Origin: VXRD01 sp965242535 | GTDB lineage: Bacteria; Latescibacterota; UBA2968 | Length of the DNA stretch: 64,000 bases | Assembly: GCA_965242535.1 (NCBI GenBank) | Contig: OZ251458.1 | Coordinates: 992,001-1,056,000 of the forward strand | Direction of reading: 5' to 3' | Part shown: piece by piece, positions 1 through 8,173 of the stretch | Position numbering within the stretch: position 1 is the stretch's first letter | Layout: every line of letters starts with the position of its first letter | Notes under the pieces: generated by a model | Databases searched by the model: none | What the model was told of the DNA's origin: nothing | The model's input: the letters and a program-made list of their open reading frames with translations, nothing else | Position numbers and translations under genes: made by a program

Positions 1-1
1 T

Positions 2-1045
2 TACTTCATCGGCGGGGTGCTCGATGCGTCTGAAGAAGAGGTGGTGTCCGCATTTGTGCAGTTGTTTTACGCGACCGCCACTTTTGTGCCCAAAGAAATC
101 TGTTTGCCGTGCGATATCGAAGACCGCGAGACCGTGCTCGACTGGCTTTCAGAGCGGGCAAAGGCCGGGGCCGAGATTCGCCTGCCGCAGCGGGGCGATA
201 AGTTTCGGCTGATGAAGATGGCGGAAAACAATGCGCGACTGCTGTTGGCAGAGCGGCGGTTGAAACGCGAAAACCGGCGGTCACAGGCGCCGTCCGCGGT
301 GCTCGCCCTCCAGCGCGATTTGCATTTAGAAAAAGCCCCGCGCTGGATCGAGGCGATGGATATTTCAAATATTCAGGGATCGGACCCGGTGGCGTCGCTC
401 GTGTGTTTTGTCGATGGCAGGGCGCGAAAGCGCGAGTACCGCCAGTTTAAGATTGCGGGCATCGATGGACCCGATGATTTTGCGATGATGCGACAAGTGG
501 TGACGCGGCGGTTCAAGCGGCTGATGGAAGAGGGCAAGCCGTTTCCCGATTTGCTGTTGGTCGATGGGGGAAAGGGGCAGCTTTCGAGCGCGGTTGCGGC
601 ATTGCGGGCATTGGGCATTGCGGATCAGCCCGTGGTCGGCTTGGCCAAGCGGTTGGAGGAGGTGTTTTTGCCGGGCCTGTCCAACGCGCAGAACATCCCC
701 AAAACGTCTTCGTCGCTGAAGTTGTTGCAGATGTTGCGCGATGAGTCGCACCGCTTTGCCATAGCTTATCACCGCAAGTTGCGCCAAAAGCGCACGCTGA
801 CGTCGGAATTGGACGACATTCCCGGCGTGGGGCCGTCGCGGCGAAAGGCGTTGTTGAAACACTTTGGCTCTGTCAAGCGGATCCGCGAGGCAGAGGTCGA
901 GGATGTGGCACGGGTGAAGGGCGTGAGCCTCAAACTCGCAACGGCGATTTGCGAGGGGCTACGGGGAAGACGGGGAGACGGGAGAGGGAAGACGGGAGAG
1001 GGGAGAGGGGAGACGGGAGAGGTTGAGAAGCAATCGCAATCGTAG
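2..1045 (+). CDS. uvrC: UvrC, excinuclease ABC subunit C (C-terminal part; 5' end outside window)
   Basis: UvrC makes the two incisions of nucleotide excision repair. The frame is open from base 2, so the GIY-YIG half lies off the window. Visible are the RNase H-like endonuclease domain (MDISNIQG, then LLVDGGKGQL, then DESHRFA, which hold the expected Asp and His residues) and a C-terminal helix-hairpin-helix pair (DIPGVGPSRRKALLKHFGS). After CEGLRG the protein runs into a Gly/Arg/Glu-rich tail of about 25 residues. That tail is coded by a dispersed intergenic repeat, and the TAG stop lies inside the repeat, so the native end was probably near base 960. Identification is from recognised motifs; no search was run. 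Confidence 0.95.
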   Translation, partial: YFIGGVLDASEEEVVSAFVQLFYATATFVPKEICLPCDIEDRETVLDWLSERAKAGAEIRLPQRGDKFRLMKMAENNARLLLAERRLKRENRRSQAPSAVLALQRDLHLEKAPRWIEAMDISNIQGSDPVASLVCFVDGRARKREYRQFKIAGIDGPDDFAMMRQVVTRRFKRLMEEGKPFPDLLLVDGGKGQLSSAVAALRALGIADQPVVGLAKRLEEVFLPGLSNAQNIPKTSSSLKLLQMLRDESHRFAIAYHRKLRQKRTLTSELDDIPGVGPSRRKALLKHFGSVKRIREAEVEDVARVKGVSLKLATAICEGLRGRRGDGRGKTGEGRGETGEVEKQSQS

Positions 1046-1080
1046 GGACAGGCCCCTGTGCCTGTCCGAAGATACAAGAC
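962..1080. repeat. Composite dispersed repeat (purine-rich tract plus GGACAGGC hairpin)
   Basis: A GGGAGACGGGAGAGG-like purine tract is followed by GAAGCAATCGCAATC and then by a hairpin with arms GGACAGGC and GCCTGTCC (1046-1067) and the tail GAAGATACAAGA. The same modules recur near 49.27, 50.6-50.78 and 51.2-51.34 kb. The hairpin alone recurs at 2165-2190 and in the 16.6-kb tandem array. This copy overlaps the 3' end of uvrC. Confidence 0.85.
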
Positions 1081-1153
1081 GGATCGCGGATTAGGCCGAG
1101 AGTAGGGCAACGTGCAAAGCGTAGAATGAACAAAATTTGGATTATTATGGATT

Positions 1154-2101
1154 ATGTCAAAAATGATCCCCACGCCAAAACGATCGGAACAGATAGCGGA
1201 AATCGCGCCCGAATTGCGGGGGGCGTTGCAACGGTTTCTCGATTACGCGATGCTCGAACGCGGGTTGTCGGACAATACGGCGCGGGCGTATCGCCGCGAT
1301 TTGATCCGGTATTTGACGCTGTTGACCGATGTGGGCGTCCAGACGCCGGATGCGGTTTCCCAAGCGGATGTGTCCGCACTGTTGAATAGGCTCTCGGAGC
1401 TGGGGTTGGAGGCGTCGAGTGTGGCGCGGAATTTGACGGCGGTGCGGATGTTTCACCGGTTTTTGTTGGCCGAGGGCATGGCGCGGCGGGATCCGACCGA
1501 GCATTTGCGGCCGCCTCGATTGGGGCGAAAGTTGCCGGCAGTGCTCAATGTGTATGAGATCGAGCGGCTGATGGTCGCGCCGGATGTGGAAACGCCGCTG
1601 GGGTTGCGCGACCGTGCGTTGTTGGAGATGCTTTACGGCGCGGGTCTGCGCGTGTCGGAATTGATCGGATTGTCACACGCGGATTTGCTGTTTGACGTAG
1701 AGGTGATTCGGGTGATGGGCAAGGGCAACCGCGAGCGGGTGGTGCCGATTGGGTCAGAGGGGATCGAGTGGGTGACGGCGTATTTGGACGATGTCCGCCC
1801 CCGGTTGGTCAAGCCCCATACCGGGCAAGAGGTGTTTTTGAATTTTCGCGGTGCCGGGTTTTCGCGGATGGGTATCTGGAAGTTGCTGCGGCAATACGCG
1901 GCCTTGGCGGGGTTGGAGAAGAAGGTGAGTCCGCATACCTTGCGGCACTCGTTTGCCACGCATCTGCTAGAAGGCGGAGCGGATTTGCGGGCGGTTCAAG
2001 AGATGTTGGGGCATGCGAATATCTCGACCACGCAGATTTATACACACGTCGACCGCGAGTACTTGAAGGAAGTGCATCGGATGTTTCATCCGAGGGCATG
2101 A
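1154..2101 (+). CDS. xerD: Tyrosine recombinase XerD-like
   Basis: Site-specific recombinase of the XerC/XerD family, which resolves chromosome dimers at dif with FtsK. The 315-residue length is normal. An N-terminal SAM-like domain (about residues 20-110) precedes the catalytic domain. The full active-site set is visible: R166 (AGLRVSEL), K190 (MGKGNR), H261 and R264 (HTLRHSFATH), H287 (LGHANIS) and Y296 (TTQIYTHV). The C-terminus VHRMFHPRA matches XerD better than XerC. The ATG at 1154 has no strong ribosome site; I chose it because family homology begins just after it. The gene follows uvrC by about 110 bases of repeat-containing DNA. Confidence 0.93.
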   Translation: MSKMIPTPKRSEQIAEIAPELRGALQRFLDYAMLERGLSDNTARAYRRDLIRYLTLLTDVGVQTPDAVSQADVSALLNRLSELGLEASSVARNLTAVRMFHRFLLAEGMARRDPTEHLRPPRLGRKLPAVLNVYEIERLMVAPDVETPLGLRDRALLEMLYGAGLRVSELIGLSHADLLFDVEVIRVMGKGNRERVVPIGSEGIEWVTAYLDDVRPRLVKPHTGQEVFLNFRGAGFSRMGIWKLLRQYAALAGLEKKVSPHTLRHSFATHLLEGGADLRAVQEMLGHANISTTQIYTHVDREYLKEVHRMFHPRA

Positions 2102-2164
2102 GAGAGTGGAGGATTTTAGGGAGGTGTAACCTTGAGCGGGGTACTGTTGCGATAGCCGTTCATC

Positions 2165-2190
2165 GTAGGGACAGGCCCCCGTGCCTGTCC
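2165..2190. repeat. Dispersed GGACAGGC hairpin
   Basis: GTAGGGACAGGC-CCCCGT-GCCTGTCC forms an 8-bp stem with a 6-base loop, downstream of xerD. It is the same hairpin as in the composite repeat. It has no T-tract, so it is a repeat rather than a clear terminator. The rest of 2191-2433 holds only the decayed fragment listed next. Confidence 0.75.
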
Positions 2191-2267
2191 GAAGCCGTGA
2201 ACAGAAAATCAATTTAGTATGATACGATAGGATCAGACAGATTTATTTTTTCTATGCGATGACTTAG

Positions 2268-2426
2268 TTCGCAAGCCAACCGCTCAAACCCGCGCTCATC
2301 CAGTCGTTTGGTGGCGTCAAGGCGCTGGCTGGCGATGATGAGTTGGCAGCTAAACTTCAATCGTTGGGAATTACACTCTAACCAACCATCACAGCCCAAG
2401 ATATTGAAATCCGTCTGCTTGCTTAG
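2268..2426 (+). pseudogene. Possible decayed 3' end of an unknown gene
   Basis: The plus frame from 2268 reads like ordinary protein (SFGGVKALAGDDELAAKL, then QSLGITL) up to a TAA at 2379-2381. It continues in the same frame with PTITAQDIEIRLLA to a second stop at 2424-2426. There is no start codon. I do not recognise the family. It is reported because its composition is better than that of the opposing minus-strand frame. Confidence 0.25.
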
Positions 2427-2433
2427 AAGAAAA

Positions 2434-3465
2434 TTATCGGAGTAATTGTATCGCTTTCTCGATAACCGGGTCTTCTTCCATCAGCGCGTCTGATGGCGAG
2501 ACCGCAACGCGAATATCCGGGGGAACGCCAACGCCTTCATACAAAACCCGATCAGCCGAAAACCACTTTCCAATGGAGATTTGATAGGCCCAACCATTGG
2601 GAAGTTCTCGATAGATAAGATGTGATAGGTGCCCGGCCGTCACGTCTCCGACTATTGTAACATAGGGAAATCGCTTCATCGCCAAGACGAAATATTCACC
2701 AGCACTTATCGTTTGTCTATCCGTGAGCACGACAATGGATTTGGTAAATTGTTTGTTCCCAATAGGCTCGACGTATCTTTCTCGAATGGGGGTAAAATCC
2801 GAATGCCGAGGCCCATTGCGCGTTTGAAGAAGGCTCGATACTCTCTTTTGGTCTGCAAAGCGTCCCACAATGGCATCGGTGTTGTCGGCGTTTCCACCAG
2901 AATTTTTTCTCGCATCTATGATTAAGCCGCTATGATCAAAAAATTCGTTCACAATGGGATCTATTGTTTTTACCCACGCACTCCCATTCCTACCGCTAAA
3001 AGACGCGATGTGTAAATAGCCTATTGCATCAGAAATTTGACCAGAAGTAAAAAAACCATTCCCTGCGGTTTGAAATTTAGAGTTTAAGTATTTGCTTTTC
3101 ACGAGATCTAAATCGAGCGTACTTTCAGGCTGTGATCGCCCGTCTGTATAGCGTGTGTTGACGCCCTTGAACGGCGCGATGAGACCGACATGACCGTCGT
3201 CTAAACGCGCCAACATTGAGGACATAAGATCAAAGAGCGCGTGGTCATCTGTCCCATCCGTGACCTGCGGCGCGTAGAGGTCATACAGGGCTTGCCAATC
3301 GACGTTTTTGACCTCGAATAAAGCATAATAGCGATCGAATTCATCCCATAAAATTTGGAAATTGTTCTGCGGCGTGTTGGCGGGATCGGAACCGACGAGG
3401 GTTTTGCCACAAGAGAGCAACGCGGGCAACAACACGAGGCCAACTGTTCGAGTTACAAAACGCAT
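2434..3465 (-). CDS. S41-family (C-terminal-processing/Tricorn-like) peptidase lipoprotein
   Basis: The 343-residue predicted serine peptidase begins at the ATG at 3465, which has the ribosome site AAGGGA and lies 11 bases after the stop of the upstream gene. A longer frame would overlap that gene. The N-terminus is a lipoprotein signal ending LLSC-G with the lipid Cys at 19, so the protein is probably membrane-anchored in the periplasm. A helical core domain with LDDGHVGL is followed by the S41 domain: ARKNSGGNADNTD, then TISAGEYF with the likely nucleophile Ser. No PDZ domain is evident. The substrate is unknown. It follows two barrel-like proteins in a minus-strand run. Confidence 0.82.
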   Translation of the reverse strand: MRFVTRTVGLVLLPALLSCGKTLVGSDPANTPQNNFQILWDEFDRYYALFEVKNVDWQALYDLYAPQVTDGTDDHALFDLMSSMLARLDDGHVGLIAPFKGVNTRYTDGRSQPESTLDLDLVKSKYLNSKFQTAGNGFFTSGQISDAIGYLHIASFSGRNGSAWVKTIDPIVNEFFDHSGLIIDARKNSGGNADNTDAIVGRFADQKRVSSLLQTRNGPRHSDFTPIRERYVEPIGNKQFTKSIVVLTDRQTISAGEYFVLAMKRFPYVTIVGDVTAGHLSHLIYRELPNGWAYQISIGKWFSADRVLYEGVGVPPDIRVAVSPSDALMEEDPVIEKAIQLLR

Positions 3466-3476
3466 GGCGATCCCTT

Positions 3477-4223
3477 TCAGAATTGGAACGAGATGCCCCC
3501 ATTCAAGCCGTGAAAGACGGAAATGGTTTTTCGAGGATGAGAAAACCGCTGGTAGAGGAACCAATAGGTCAAACGCAATTTGAGATGTGCCGAAAGGGTG
3601 TGTTCATAAAGAGAGGAAAACCGAACGCGGTGATAACTGTTTAGAGAGGTCAACCGATTCGTTATTTCCAGCGGTGTTACGGCATAACCATTTCGCACCA
3701 AATATCCTAAAACTGGAGCGGACAAGGAGAGAACAACCCTTTGTTTTTTCAAAAATAATAGGTCGCACAAAAGGACTATATTGAGGGTTGACGCCGCTGT
3801 TCCCGTTGACACGGCTGTTCCCGTCGTTCCCAAAAAAGCATAATTTCTTCCAGAAAGCAGATTATCCCAACCGCCTCCCAACCAAAAGGCCATGTTTGCA
3901 CGCGGCCCCAATAGACGCGCATAGCCGTATTGGACGCGCCCGTAATAATGGTCGGCCGAACCTCTGGATGAACTCGTTTTTAATTCGCCTGTCATAATCC
4001 CCACTTGTACCCAGTGCCAACTCGCTGTCCCTTTGTAAGTATATGAAAGATCATAACTTTTTTGGCGTCCTTTATACAGCAACGGCGATGCGAGATCATC
4101 TCTATTTGTGTAATCCGCCAACCCTACATCCACACTGATCCGGTGTTTCTTTTGTGCGAATACAACCGTTGACTGCAATGCCAAAAGGGTTGTGATGAGA
4201 AGGGGGAATGCTTTGAAACGCAT
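3477..4223 (-). CDS. Putative outer-membrane beta-barrel protein
   Basis: A 248-residue protein with a Sec signal (residues 1-23, ending VVFA-Q). The body has alternating polar/aromatic strands such as YDLSYTYKG, WHWVQVGIM and RVQYGYARLL, and it ends in Phe (GGISFQF), the usual signature for BAM insertion. No named family was recognised. It is 36 bases after another barrel-like gene and 11 bases before the S41 peptidase, so the three are probably co-transcribed. The ribosome site before the ATG at 4223 is weak. Confidence 0.6.
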   Translation of the reverse strand: MRFKAFPLLITTLLALQSTVVFAQKKHRISVDVGLADYTNRDDLASPLLYKGRQKSYDLSYTYKGTASWHWVQVGIMTGELKTSSSRGSADHYYGRVQYGYARLLGPRANMAFWLGGGWDNLLSGRNYAFLGTTGTAVSTGTAASTLNIVLLCDLLFLKKQRVVLSLSAPVLGYLVRNGYAVTPLEITNRLTSLNSYHRVRFSSLYEHTLSAHLKLRLTYWFLYQRFSHPRKTISVFHGLNGGISFQF

Positions 4224-4259
4224 CGGCGTATCTTTTGATTGAGGGTTATACGATACAGC

Positions 4260-5075
4260 TTAAAAGTATTTCACAAGACCGACCGAAACGACAAAGCCAC
4301 TGAAATCCCCCGGTTGGAATGCGTTTTCAGAAAATCGGACATAGTGATGATAGCCGTTCACAGTAATTGCTACGTCCAAATTTTTTCCCACGAGAACGTC
4401 AAAACCACCGCCTACGAAAGCACCCAAGGCAAAGGATGTTTTGGGGCGTTGTTGCAAGAGGTCTAAGAGAAGATTAATGTCGGATGCGATGTTGCTCGCA
4501 TCCGACTTTGTGCGATCAGGGGTAATATGACCAAAGGCGGGAGTGCCGTTGTGAGAAATAACGTCGGGATCTGACCGGGTGAGATCGGGGAGGCCCGAAT
4601 AGAATCTCTCCCGCTGTTTTTGGGGATCGAAACGGATATAAGGGCCAATACCAACTTCCAAATGGGGCACAACACGAGATAAAAACCCGAACGAACCCCG
4701 AAATCCAAGCGGAATGGAAAGAACAGTCACGCGGTCTATGTCGGGATCATTCGCAACATTGAGCTTTTGTAGCCCGCGAGACGCGCGATATGAGATGACC
4801 TCCAAACCGAGCCCAGTCGAAAAAATAGAATTGAGTTTGCGATGATAGTTCCAACGCACCCCCAATCCTCCCGATGTCGCAACGAATGTAGCACCCAAAC
4901 CATTCCGCAAAACTTTTGCCTTCGCATCATTCCGTTCAACTCCCAAGCCGCTACGCGCGTTCTCCGTGCGATGAACGGATGTCTTAAGGGTTTTCGCTTG
5001 CGCGGGACAGACGACATACGGGATAAACAGAAGACCGATCCAGAGAAAGCCTCGCAATGTATTGGGATAAGACAT
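4260..5075 (-). CDS. Putative outer-membrane beta-barrel protein (OmpA-like barrel)
   Basis: A 271-residue protein with a signal peptide (residues 1-27, ending CPAQA-K). Strand-rich segments follow, such as GLGVRWNYHRKL, TGLGLEVISY and GAFVGGGFDVLV, with a terminal aromatic residue (VSVGLVKYF). The ATG at 5075 has a strong AAGGAGAG site. The pattern is that of small porin-like or OMP_b-brl-type proteins. Function is unknown. Probably the first gene of a short minus-strand operon with the next barrel gene and the S41 peptidase. Confidence 0.62.
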   Translation of the reverse strand: MSYPNTLRGFLWIGLLFIPYVVCPAQAKTLKTSVHRTENARSGLGVERNDAKAKVLRNGLGATFVATSGGLGVRWNYHRKLNSIFSTGLGLEVISYRASRGLQKLNVANDPDIDRVTVLSIPLGFRGSFGFLSRVVPHLEVGIGPYIRFDPQKQRERFYSGLPDLTRSDPDVISHNGTPAFGHITPDRTKSDASNIASDINLLLDLLQQRPKTSFALGAFVGGGFDVLVGKNLDVAITVNGYHHYVRFSENAFQPGDFSGFVVSVGLVKYF

Positions 5076-5125
5076 TTCTCTCTCCTTATTTTTTAGGAGT
5101 TGACAGACCGTTCAACTGAGTAAGG

Positions 5126-6382
5126 TCACTTATCCAACACGCGGTGGTAGATGTCGAGCCAATTTTCCGTTTCTCGATCCGGAGAGAATTGGCTTTCTAC
5201 TTTCTGTTTTGCGGCTCTGCCGAGCCTCTTCCGCAGTTCCATGTCTCGAACGAGTTGTTGTAATTTCTGCGACAGCATATCGACATCATCCGCCGGAACG
5301 AGGAGAACATCCCGATCATCTTCCACGATATCAACGATGCCCCCGACTCGAGAGGCCGCGATGGGCAGACCACAGGCCATCGCTTCATAGGGCTTAATGG
5401 GGGTCACCAATTCCGTCACGCGACTCCGAACTCTGGGAATCGCAAAAATATCGATCAGGGCGTAATAGTCAAGAATATCTCGGTGCGGCACCTCGCCTGT
5501 AAATCGCACCACCGCGTCTAAGTTCAGTTCTTTTGCCAGCCTCTGGAGCGATTCCAACTCATCCCCACCGCCTACGATGAGAATCTCGATTTGAGGATGA
5601 CGGGCTAAGAGTGTTTTTCCTGCTTTCAAAAGCCAACGAAGGCCCTCGAGGTTTCTGATTGATCCAATATACCCGATAGTTGCGCTATCGGAATCAAGTC
5701 CCAATCGCTCCGCCAACGGGGTCGGGTATGGCCGCGGTGTAAATTTCGATGTATCTACGCCATTGGGAACGATGAAAATTTTCTCTTCGGGAATCCCCTC
5801 TCGGATAAAATCCCCTTTCATGGTTTCGGCCAACGTGATGATCTGATCGGCCCGTTTCATCGCCTCTAAAAACAAAGAGTGTCGGTTCTGATATTCTTTT
5901 GAAGAAGTATTGAGCATCCCCTGAACCACGCCAGATTCGTGCCATAATCCCCTGACTTCATAGACCACGGGGATGCCGTATTTTTTTCCTACGTCAGCCG
6001 ATATTAAGGCATTCTGAGCGGGCGATGCCACATGAATCACTTCCGGTCTGTGAACTTCGACGACACGGGAAATATGATTTTGAAACTGCCGTTGCAACCC
6101 CTGCCGATGCGAGACTGAAGCATAGGGAATCTGATGAGAACCGAGACTTTTGAAATGTCGATCCATGGATGCTTGGGTCATGTCGTTCACATACAACACC
6201 CCATCGAGATACTCCTCTTCAATGAGAGACTTCCCGGCCATGAGATGGGCGTCTTTGAAGCGGGTCGCGACGATGGGTTCAAGCCCGATTTCGCGTTGGG
6301 CGTCAAAGATATATTTGCTTCTGATCGTATAGCCGGCCTGTCGAGACCGCAGGGAATAATCCAAAACATGGAGGATTTTCAT
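5126..6382 (-). CDS. Glycosyltransferase family 4 (exosortase/PEP-CTERM-associated type)
   Basis: A 418-residue GT-B fold retaining glycosyltransferase. The N-terminal acceptor half starts MKILHVLDYSL with an AGYTIRSKYI segment, which resembles the Daro_2409-type PEP-CTERM-associated group. The C-terminal donor half shows IVPNGVDTSKF, IGYIGSIRNLEGL, LIVGGGDEL and the EX7E-type region ELVTPIKPYEAMACGLPIAAS. The ATG at 6382 was chosen because GAGGGGG lies 6 bases upstream. It probably adds a sugar to a cell-surface polysaccharide. No exosortase or other polysaccharide genes are adjacent. Confidence 0.85.
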   Translation of the reverse strand: MKILHVLDYSLRSRQAGYTIRSKYIFDAQREIGLEPIVATRFKDAHLMAGKSLIEEEYLDGVLYVNDMTQASMDRHFKSLGSHQIPYASVSHRQGLQRQFQNHISRVVEVHRPEVIHVASPAQNALISADVGKKYGIPVVYEVRGLWHESGVVQGMLNTSSKEYQNRHSLFLEAMKRADQIITLAETMKGDFIREGIPEEKIFIVPNGVDTSKFTPRPYPTPLAERLGLDSDSATIGYIGSIRNLEGLRWLLKAGKTLLARHPQIEILIVGGGDELESLQRLAKELNLDAVVRFTGEVPHRDILDYYALIDIFAIPRVRSRVTELVTPIKPYEAMACGLPIAASRVGGIVDIVEDDRDVLLVPADDVDMLSQKLQQLVRDMELRKRLGRAAKQKVESQFSPDRETENWLDIYHRVLDK

Positions 6383-6423
6383 AGCCAACCCCCTCGCTAA
6401 AATTTCTGCGCTTTGCGTTTCCG

Positions 6424-6450
6424 TTATTCATCCCGCAGAGCATTGACGTG
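6424..6450 (-). pseudogene. FtsX-type permease C-terminal remnant
   Basis: The minus strand reads ...HVNALRDE-stop, matching the last residues of the intact permease at 20911-23328 (PVNALRDE-stop). Nothing of the rest of the permease remains. It lies 3' of a Sel1-repeat gene, as do the other tail copies near 8.14, 9.83 and 19.4 kb. Confidence 0.7.
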
Positions 6451-6496
6451 CCCCGGCTTACTCCGCCGGGGCACGTCTGTATCCGGTACTCATCGC

Positions 6497-8005
6497 TCAC
6501 TTTTTCGCCCATTCGCGCATCTTGCGCTCGGCTTCGGCGATTTGATCCGAGGTCATATCTTGGACGAGCCTATCGCGTTCTTTGCGGGCATTGTTGTGGC
6601 CCTGTGTTGCGGCCAAGCTCCACCACTTGTGAGCCTCCACAATGTCTTTCGACACGTCCAACTCAAGCACACCTTGAGCATAGAGCCTACCGAGGTGGTA
6701 TTGGGCTTCCGGATAACCTGACTCTGCGGCCTTGCGAAGCCACTTCATGGCCTCCGCATAATTTTTCGGAACGCCCTCCCCATTGGAGTACCTCTCTGCA
6801 AGAACAAGTTGGGCCTTGCCGTCGCCTTGCTCGGCCGCCTTGCGAAGTCTCTGGACAAACTCCGCATCGTCTTTTGGAATGCCCTGCCCATTGTCATTCA
6901 TCAATGCAAGAACGAATTGGGCTTTGTCGTGGCCTTGGTCTGCGGCCTTGCGAAGCCACTTTACGGCCTCCACAGGGTCTTGCGAAACGCCACGGCCATT
7001 GAAATACATATCGAAAAGACGGCCCTGGGCTTGGGCATCGCCTTGGTCTGCGGCCTTGCGAAGCCACTTTACGGCCTCCGCATCGTCTTTCGGAACGCCC
7101 TGCCCAGTGGCATACCTCTCACCAAGGCGGAATTGGGCGTCCGGAAGACCTGACTCTGCGGCTTTGCGAATCCACTTTACAGATTTCGCATCGTCTTTCG
7201 GAACGCCCTGCCCTATGGAATACCTATAAGCAACGCTGCGTTGCGCTCGGGGATGCCCCTGCTCTGCGGCCTTGTGAAGCCACTTAAAGGCCTCCGCATC
7301 GTCTTTCGGAACGCCCTGCCCTTTGGCATACATCTGTCCAAGGCTGTACTGTAATTTGGCATCGCCTTGGTCTGCGGCCTTGTGAAGCCACTTTACGGCC
7401 TCCGCAGGATCCTGCGGAACACCTTGCCCTTTGGAATACATCTTAGCAAGGTGCGCCATCGCCGAGGCATAGCCTTGCTCGGCCGCCTTGTGAATCCAAT
7501 CCACGGCCTCCTCTTCGTCTTTATCTACGCCTTGGCCCCTGGCATACAGCACGGCGAGGTTATACTGGGCTTTGCCATCGCCTTGGTCTGCGGCTTTGCG
7601 AAGCCACTTTGCGGCCTCCGCGTAGTTTTTCGGCACGCCCGCATAGCCGAGGCGATATATCATGCCGAGGCGCACTTGCGCTTTGACATGGCCTTGGTCT
7701 GCGGCCTTGCCAAGCCATTTTGTGGCCTCTGCACCGTCTTTCTTCACGCCTTGGCCTTTGTAATACATGTAGCCGATGAGATACTGCGCCTCCGCATCGC
7801 CTCGCGCGGCGACGGGTCGCAATTCCTCGCGCGCAGTCGCGTAGTCCTTGCGGTTGTAAGCATCCTTGCCAGCCTGCAAGTCTCCCCACGCCGAGGGCGC
7901 GATGATCAGACACAGCGACAGAACGAAAAACAATCGGGTCGCGCCAGACACAGCGCGTTGCACATAGGATTGACCTTTATTCGCGGTCATCGTGATTTTG
8001 GTCAT
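6497..8005 (-). CDS. Sel1-like-repeat (SLR) secreted protein 1
   Basis: A 502-residue protein. Residues 11-41 form a Sec-type signal (RLFFVLSLCLIIAPSAW). About eleven 36-residue Sel1/TPR-like repeats follow, each of the type KGQGVPKDDAEAVKWLRKAA. The end is a WWSLAATQGHNNARKERDRL cap and a charged tail. SLR solenoids usually bind other proteins. The start has AAGGAGAT 5 bases upstream of the ATG at 8005. It is the longest of five close paralogues here; repeat number differs among them (11, 7, 6, 6, 8), as expected from slippage or unequal exchange. It is the last gene of the maturase-precursor-SLR series. Whether it acts on the modified peptides is unknown. Confidence 0.88.
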   Translation of the reverse strand: MTKITMTANKGQSYVQRAVSGATRLFFVLSLCLIIAPSAWGDLQAGKDAYNRKDYATAREELRPVAARGDAEAQYLIGYMYYKGQGVKKDGAEATKWLGKAADQGHVKAQVRLGMIYRLGYAGVPKNYAEAAKWLRKAADQGDGKAQYNLAVLYARGQGVDKDEEEAVDWIHKAAEQGYASAMAHLAKMYSKGQGVPQDPAEAVKWLHKAADQGDAKLQYSLGQMYAKGQGVPKDDAEAFKWLHKAAEQGHPRAQRSVAYRYSIGQGVPKDDAKSVKWIRKAAESGLPDAQFRLGERYATGQGVPKDDAEAVKWLRKAADQGDAQAQGRLFDMYFNGRGVSQDPVEAVKWLRKAADQGHDKAQFVLALMNDNGQGIPKDDAEFVQRLRKAAEQGDGKAQLVLAERYSNGEGVPKNYAEAMKWLRKAAESGYPEAQYHLGRLYAQGVLELDVSKDIVEAHKWWSLAATQGHNNARKERDRLVQDMTSDQIAEAERKMREWAKK

Positions 8006-8087
8006 GGTAAATCTCCTTCATTTTGGTGGCATTGCCACCGTGATTGAAAGGTGAACAAACAGCATCGGTTCGACCAGCGTCAAACAT
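7977..8087 (-). CDS. Mini-ORF copy 1 (MFDAGRTDAVCSPF type), extended
   Basis: An AAAGGAGG site precedes an ATG at 8087 that opens a 36-residue frame overlapping the start of SLR protein 1. Its first 14 residues match the mini-ORFs at 9726-9773 and 11185-11241, but the first Cys is Gly here. The downstream precursor gene present in the other two copies is missing. Possibly non-functional. Confidence 0.25.
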   Translation of the reverse strand: MFDAGRTDAVCSPFNHGGNATKMKEIYHDQNHDDRE

Positions 8088-8108
8088 GTTGCCTCCTTTC
8101 TCGAGCAG

Positions 8109-8154
8109 TTACACGCGTTGCGCGGTGTGTCGTTAGGCGTTGGCGGGACATGCC
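8109..8154 (-). pseudogene. Fused remnants: permease tail joined to maturase tail
   Basis: Read on the minus strand, ACPANA (a degraded form of the permease end PVNALRDE) runs directly into the last codons of the radical SAM maturase (RHTAQRV-stop, compare RHTSQRERV-stop at 11263). The junction marks the edge of a duplicated unit that starts in the maturase 3' end and stops in the permease tail after the SLR gene. Confidence 0.65.
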
Positions 8155-8173
8155 TGTATCCGGTACTCATCGC

